From NCBI GenBank assembly GCA_964432945.1, contig CAYSPO010000043.1, positions 1 to 9,639 on the forward strand: a DNA stretch of 9,639 bases. Direction: 5' to 3'. Below, in pieces: positions 6,803 to 9,639 of the stretch; position 1 is the stretch's first letter; each line of letters begins with the position of its first letter. Origin of the DNA: CAYSPO01 sp964432945 (GTDB lineage Bacteria > Bacillota > Clostridia > Tissierellales > Peptoniphilaceae). The position numbers and the translations under genes are program-made. The notes beneath the pieces were generated by a model that saw only the letters and a list, made by a program, of their open reading frames with translations, was not told the origin of the DNA and made no database searches.

Positions 6803-7288
6803 TTATTTATTAGATGCTTCTATAGCCTTAATTATTAAGGGATAAACTATAGTAGCAACTAAAGCTCCAAATAGACTTTGACCTATATTAGCTGGGATAC
6901 CTATTAATGCAGTTTGCTTTCCGTACATAAATATTTCAGCTAAAAAGTAACCTAATGGGTTAATCACTGAAGCCAACGCAAGACTTGCAAATACTGGTAA
7001 TTTTTTAACTTTTAATAAATTATGTGCTAGTAAAGCTTCTATAGCCTTAACAAAGAATGTTATAGGTGCATAAAAGGCATAGCCAAGTAAAATATCTGCC
7101 CCTGCACAAGCTAATCCTGCTGTTAATGAAGAAGACTTATGATTAAGTATAAGTACGGTTAAAAATATTGCCACTTCACTTGCGTTTATATAACCTTTTG
7201 TACCAGGTATTGGAATATCAATTACTATTGTGGTAACAGTTATAATTGCCATAAATATTGCAGTTTTTGTTATTCTTTTTATATCCAT
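6803..7288 (-). CDS. ECF transporter S component, probably for vitamin B6 (PdxU/HmpT-like)
   Basis: S components are small membrane proteins that bind a vitamin and work with the shared energising module EcfA-EcfA'-EcfT, which is not in this window. This one has 161 residues and about five to six hydrophobic segments, starting with TAIFMAIITVTTIVI (9-23). The A10-x-x-x-A14 pattern in helix 1 is the S-component signature for contact with EcfT. GYINASEVAIFL (about 32-43) and the YAFYAPITFFVKAIEALL segment (about 70-87) resemble the family that includes HmpT and PdxU2. The substrate assignment rests on the neighbour: it is divergently paired with a pyridoxal/pyridoxamine kinase and shares a symmetric control region with it. 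Hydroxymethylpyrimidine is the main alternative. The start is supported by AAGGAGG (minus strand, 7294-7300) and by a strong promoter just upstream. Confidence 0.82.
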   Translation of the reverse strand: MDIKRITKTAIFMAIITVTTIVIDIPIPGTKGYINASEVAIFLTVLILNHKSSSLTAGLACAGADILLGYAFYAPITFFVKAIEALLAHNLLKVKKLPVFASLALASVINPLGYFLAEIFMYGKQTALIGIPANIGQSLFGALVATIVYPLIIKAIEASNK

Positions 7289-7304
7289 GAAAACCTCCTT
7301 TTCT

Positions 7305-7351
7305 GAATAAGTATACTTACTTAATAATAGATAGTCAAAATATACTTATTC
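7305..7351. repeat. Inverted repeat spanning the ECF gene promoter, candidate operator
   Basis: GAATAAGTATA (7305-7315) and TATACTTATTC (7341-7351) are perfect 11-bp inverted arms separated by 25 bp. The left arm is part of a 12-bp perfect palindrome, TAAGTATACTTA (7308-7319), which also provides a direct repeat of TATACTTA (7312-7319 and 7341-7348). The left site covers the -10 and the right site abuts the -35 of the ECF gene promoter, as expected for a repressor site. Mixed direct and inverted repeats are reported for MocR/PdxR-type B6 regulators, but no such regulator gene is in the window. Confidence 0.65.
7310..7338 (-). promoter_or_regulatory. Sigma-A promoter of the ECF transporter gene
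   Basis: On the minus strand, TTGACT (7333-7338) and TATACT (7310-7315) are separated by exactly 17 bp (7316-7332). Both hexamers match five of six consensus bases. Transcription would start near 7303, leaving a leader of about 15 bases that holds the AAGGAGG ribosome binding site. Confidence 0.78.
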
Positions 7352-7359
7352 ATATATCA

Positions 7360-7388
7360 TTGTAAATATATAAAATCTATAATATCAT
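7360..7388 (+). promoter_or_regulatory. Candidate promoter of the pyridoxal kinase gene
   Basis: TTGTAA (7360-7365) and TATCAT (7383-7388) are 17 bp apart, matching consensus at four and five of six bases. TATAAT at 7378-7383 is a competing -10 with a poor -35 (TATCAT at 7355-7360). Either lies 9 bp or less downstream of the right arm of the shared inverted repeat, so a protein bound there could affect both directions. The ribosome binding site is AAAGAGGAA just before ATG 7421. Confidence 0.5.
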
Positions 7389-7420
7389 TAAATATAAAGT
7401 TTAAGTGAAAGAGGAATAAA

Positions 7421-8227
7421 ATGAAAAAGGTACTGTTAATTGGGGATATGGTTGGACATGAAAAGATTGGTTTATCAGCGATGTTGCCAATTTTATCTAA
7501 TATGGAGTGTAATGTAAATAATTTATTAACTTCAATAGTTTCAAATACTTTTGATTACGGAATTTCAGAAATGCAAGATTTAACTGAATATATGTCGAAA
7601 ACTCTAGAAATATGGAAGAAATTGAACTTTAAGTTTGATATTATTTTTATAGGTCTCATTACTAGTATGGATCAAGTAAAAATAATAAATGAACTAATTG
7701 AATTTAATGATAATCCCTTAGTTATAAATGATCCTATAATGGGGGATGATGGTAGTTTGTATCATGGACTATCTGAGAGTGTAACAGAATATACAAAGGC
7801 AATGGTTAATTCATCTAATATTATAATTCCAAATTTAACTGAAGCTAGTATAATTTTAGATGAACATTTCCCTGAAAATATTACTGATGAGATTGTAAAA
7901 GATTGGTTATGTAGGCTTAGTCATAATAATAAATCTGTTTTAATTACCTCTGTTAAATTAGATAACAAATACTATGTCTATGGAGTAGACAATTATAATT
8001 ACAAAGGTAAAATATTCAGAGTAGAATATGATCTTATTCCTTATAAATTTGCAGGTACAGGCGATATATTTTCTGCATTGGTAACAGGTAAATTAGCTAA
8101 TGGGGAAGATCTTCAGTCTGCTGTTTCTTATGCTTGTGATAAGATTTCTTGGATATTAAAATCAGAAAAATCTAACCAAGGTCAAGTTAAGTCTGTAGAA
8201 ATAGAAAAATACTTAAAATATATTTAG
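7421..8227 (+). CDS. Pyridoxal/pyridoxamine kinase (PfkB/ribokinase superfamily)
   Basis: The enzyme phosphorylates B6 vitamers with ATP in the salvage route to PLP. The 268-residue protein starts MKKVLLIGDMVGHEKIGLSA, where the GHEKIGLSA stretch near the N-terminus is typical of the PdxK/PdxY branch, and SNTFDYG (41-47) matches its substrate region. DPIMGDDG (104-111), PNLTEA (137-142) and the anion-hole/catalytic motif GTGDIFSA (212-219) with presumed base D215 are all present. It is cytosolic. Hydroxymethylpyrimidine kinase (ThiD) is related but has different flanking motifs. The divergent ECF transporter fits a take-up-and-trap pair for vitamin B6. PLP is needed by CobD in the neighbouring operon among many other enzymes. 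Its TAG stop is immediately followed by the stop of the convergent regulator gene, with no space for a separate terminator. Confidence 0.87.
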   Translation: MKKVLLIGDMVGHEKIGLSAMLPILSNMECNVNNLLTSIVSNTFDYGISEMQDLTEYMSKTLEIWKKLNFKFDIIFIGLITSMDQVKIINELIEFNDNPLVINDPIMGDDGSLYHGLSESVTEYTKAMVNSSNIIIPNLTEASIILDEHFPENITDEIVKDWLCRLSHNNKSVLITSVKLDNKYYVYGVDNYNYKGKIFRVEYDLIPYKFAGTGDIFSALVTGKLANGEDLQSAVSYACDKISWILKSEKSNQGQVKSVEIEKYLKYI

Positions 8228-9583
8228 TTACTTATATTTCAATAAATCGTTGGAAATTATCAAGGAGGATAATAAGATTTGTAATCTTCCGTGAATACTA
8301 TCTAAATCCAAATTGATAATTCCTTCTATTTTATTTATTCTATAAACAATGGTGTTTCTGTGTAGATTAAGTAGTTCTGAAGTTTTAACATAACTTCTTT
8401 CGCATGCTAAGTACACATATAAGGTTTCTAAAAGCTCCTCATCGTTTTTTTTATCATATTCTTTTAATTTCATTATTTCTTTATTTATAAAATTCTCATT
8501 AATTAAATTTGATTTAATTAATAAATCAATTTTGTCTTTTGAATAATCAAAGAATCCATTTTCCAAATTTACAATTATATTGGCTAAAAGTGTATAGTGA
8601 GTATTTAAGTCATCTAAATTTCTAAAATCAGAAGATATAATTGCCTTTAGGTTAATCTGATTTTTTAATATATGTTTTAATTCGGATATAAAAATATCTT
8701 TTTCAGCTATATTTGTGTTTAATAAAATTATATGGTTATTTTTAAATTTAATAAATATTGCCTCATTTGGATAGGAGGACTCAATTAAGGAGTTAATTTC
8801 TTTTCCTAAATTCAAAGAAAGATTTTCAATTAGGATTAAATTATAGTTTAATTCCTTTTTCCAACCTAAAAGAGATAAATTTTTATAGTCATCGTTTGTA
8901 AGCTTTCTTTCATTTATCATATTTTCAAAAATTATATTAGCTAATCTTTGATTTGCGTCAATAACCTCTTTGAAATTCTTCTCTAGTTTAGATCCAAGCA
9001 TATCGACTATAGAGTAAAACATACTTAGTTGATATTCTTTAGAATTAACTCCATTATTTAATAGGGTGATAGAGCCGATAGATTTATTTTTTATTCTAAA
9101 AGTATAAGATTTAATTTTTTTATCGATGTCTTCAGTATTAGTAATAACAACGTTTCCATTAAAATCGTTTATACATAAATCTAGATTTACTGATGATTTT
9201 ATGTAGTCTAAAATTTCCTTTATTGGCTTTTCAATATTTATATACCTCAAAAGATTATTTTCAAATTGCCAATATTTTAAAAATATTTCATTTAGTATAT
9301 TTATTACAGATGTTTGTTCCATAGTTTCTGTAATTCTTATTAAGTTGAAATTTCCATTTAATTCTAAATCATCAATAATATTATAAGGATCGGTTACTAT
9401 AAATGTTCTTTCGTCTTTATCGGGTAATGCTATGAAATCAGTGATATCAGCTAGATATATAATATCATTTTTTATATTATCCTCTAATAATTTGAAAGAC
9501 GATAAATTTATATCTCTAAATTTGTATACTTTTATTTGATAATTTGATAATTCTTCGATTAGAATAGAAAATTTTATCTGCAT
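8228..9583 (-). CDS. PucR/CdaR-type transcriptional regulator
   Basis: This 451-residue protein has the layout of PucR/CdaR regulators. An N-terminal region (about 1-130) resembles the start of PucR-type sensors without a clear motif. A middle region follows (about 130-385), including the stretch beginning ELNYNLILIENL that resembles the GGDEF-like CdaR domain. The C-terminal helix-turn-helix of the PucR C-terminal type is clear, with LLETLYVYLACERSYVKTSE and then LHRNTIVYRINKIE (about 407-420), where the HRNT-xx-YR core is diagnostic. It is cytosolic with no membrane segment. The inducer is unknown; relatives respond to purines, sugar acids, amino acids or other metabolites. Its target could be itself, the adjacent B6 genes or genes beyond the right edge. 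The start is supported by AGAGGTGA (minus strand, 8-base site at 9588-9595). The gene converges on the kinase gene with zero spacing. Confidence 0.85.
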   Translation of the reverse strand: MQIKFSILIEELSNYQIKVYKFRDINLSSFKLLEDNIKNDIIYLADITDFIALPDKDERTFIVTDPYNIIDDLELNGNFNLIRITETMEQTSVINILNEIFLKYWQFENNLLRYINIEKPIKEILDYIKSSVNLDLCINDFNGNVVITNTEDIDKKIKSYTFRIKNKSIGSITLLNNGVNSKEYQLSMFYSIVDMLGSKLEKNFKEVIDANQRLANIIFENMINERKLTNDDYKNLSLLGWKKELNYNLILIENLSLNLGKEINSLIESSYPNEAIFIKFKNNHIILLNTNIAEKDIFISELKHILKNQINLKAIISSDFRNLDDLNTHYTLLANIIVNLENGFFDYSKDKIDLLIKSNLINENFINKEIMKLKEYDKKNDEELLETLYVYLACERSYVKTSELLNLHRNTIVYRINKIEGIINLDLDSIHGRLQILLSSLIISNDLLKYK

Positions 9584-9600
9584 TTTCTCACCTCTTTTAT

Positions 9601-9629
9601 ATTATACTTTAATATGAGTTAATATTAAA
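9601..9629 (-). promoter_or_regulatory. Candidate promoter of the PucR-type regulator
   Basis: On the minus strand a perfect TATAAT (-10, 9601-9606) lies 17 bp downstream of TTTAAT (9624-9629), a weak -35 match. The -10 is 17 bp upstream of the start codon, so the leader would be about ten bases and would begin at the ribosome binding site. Confidence 0.5.
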
Positions 9630-9630
9630 G
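9607..9630. repeat. Inverted repeat between -35 and -10 of the regulator gene, candidate operator
   Basis: CTTTAATAT (9607-9615) and ATATTAAAG (9622-9630) are perfect 9-bp inverted arms with a 6-bp spacer. The repeat exactly fills the space between the candidate -10 and -35 and covers the latter, a standard place for autoregulatory repressor binding. The AT-rich sequence raises the chance of coincidence. Confidence 0.45.
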
Positions 9631-9639
9631 AAAATAGTT

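Noticed and set aside
8274..8288. AAGATT-TGT-AATCTT hairpin as terminator for the kinase gene
   Set aside because: The stem is short and AT-rich, no T run follows, and it lies inside the regulator's coding sequence.
1..9639. Mobile elements, CRISPR, tRNA or rRNA genes
   Set aside because: No transposase or integrase motif, no regularly spaced repeats and no tRNA- or rRNA-like sequence was seen on reading both strands.

Overview
This window is AT-rich DNA, tightly packed with genes and carrying strong AGGAGG-type ribosome binding sites. It suggests a low-GC Gram-positive bacterium (Bacillota), plausibly an anaerobic clostridial or Tissierellia-like lineage. That placement is inferred from base composition, the cobamide genes and the ECF vitamin transporter; there is no rRNA or other marker to confirm it. 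I see no tRNA or rRNA, CRISPR array, insertion sequence or phage gene.

Layout. (1) 1-693: the 3' part of a luciferase-like flavin monooxygenase gene, cut by the window edge. (2) 739-1659: a DUF4349-type membrane-anchored lipoprotein, closed by a clear intrinsic terminator (1665-1690). (3) 1777-6700: a six-gene unit with almost no gaps, cbiB - cobD - short cbiP/cobQ - cobU - cobC - Ntn-type amide hydrolase. It ends at a hairpin near 6736-6786 that probably works in both directions. (4) 6803-8227: a divergent vitamin B6 pair, an ECF transporter S component (minus) and a pyridoxal/pyridoxamine kinase (plus), sharing a 132-bp promoter region with a striking inverted repeat. (5) 8228-9583: a PucR/CdaR-type regulator on the minus strand, convergent with the kinase with no bases between the two stop codons. 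Its promoter contains a 9-bp perfect inverted repeat.

How the genes work together. CobD (PLP-dependent) makes aminopropanol phosphate, CbiB joins it to cobyric acid, CobU activates the product with GTP, and CobC is the alpha-ribazole phosphatase. CobS and CobT are not in the window. The B6 transporter and kinase next door would supply PLP, the cofactor of CobD, although they are a separate transcription unit.

The main oddities are in the cobamide operon. The CbiP/CobQ homologue has its ATP-binding synthase domain and a typical extreme C-terminal tail but lacks the whole glutamine amidotransferase domain between them, and its QNM signature region is altered. The last gene of the operon is a complete N-terminal-cysteine amide hydrolase of the choloylglycine hydrolase/penicillin V acylase family, which is not a usual cobamide gene. 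Together they suggest, as a hypothesis, a corrinoid salvage or remodelling operon in which an Ntn amidase could do the job of CbiZ, with a CbiP that is either ammonia-dependent or repurposed.
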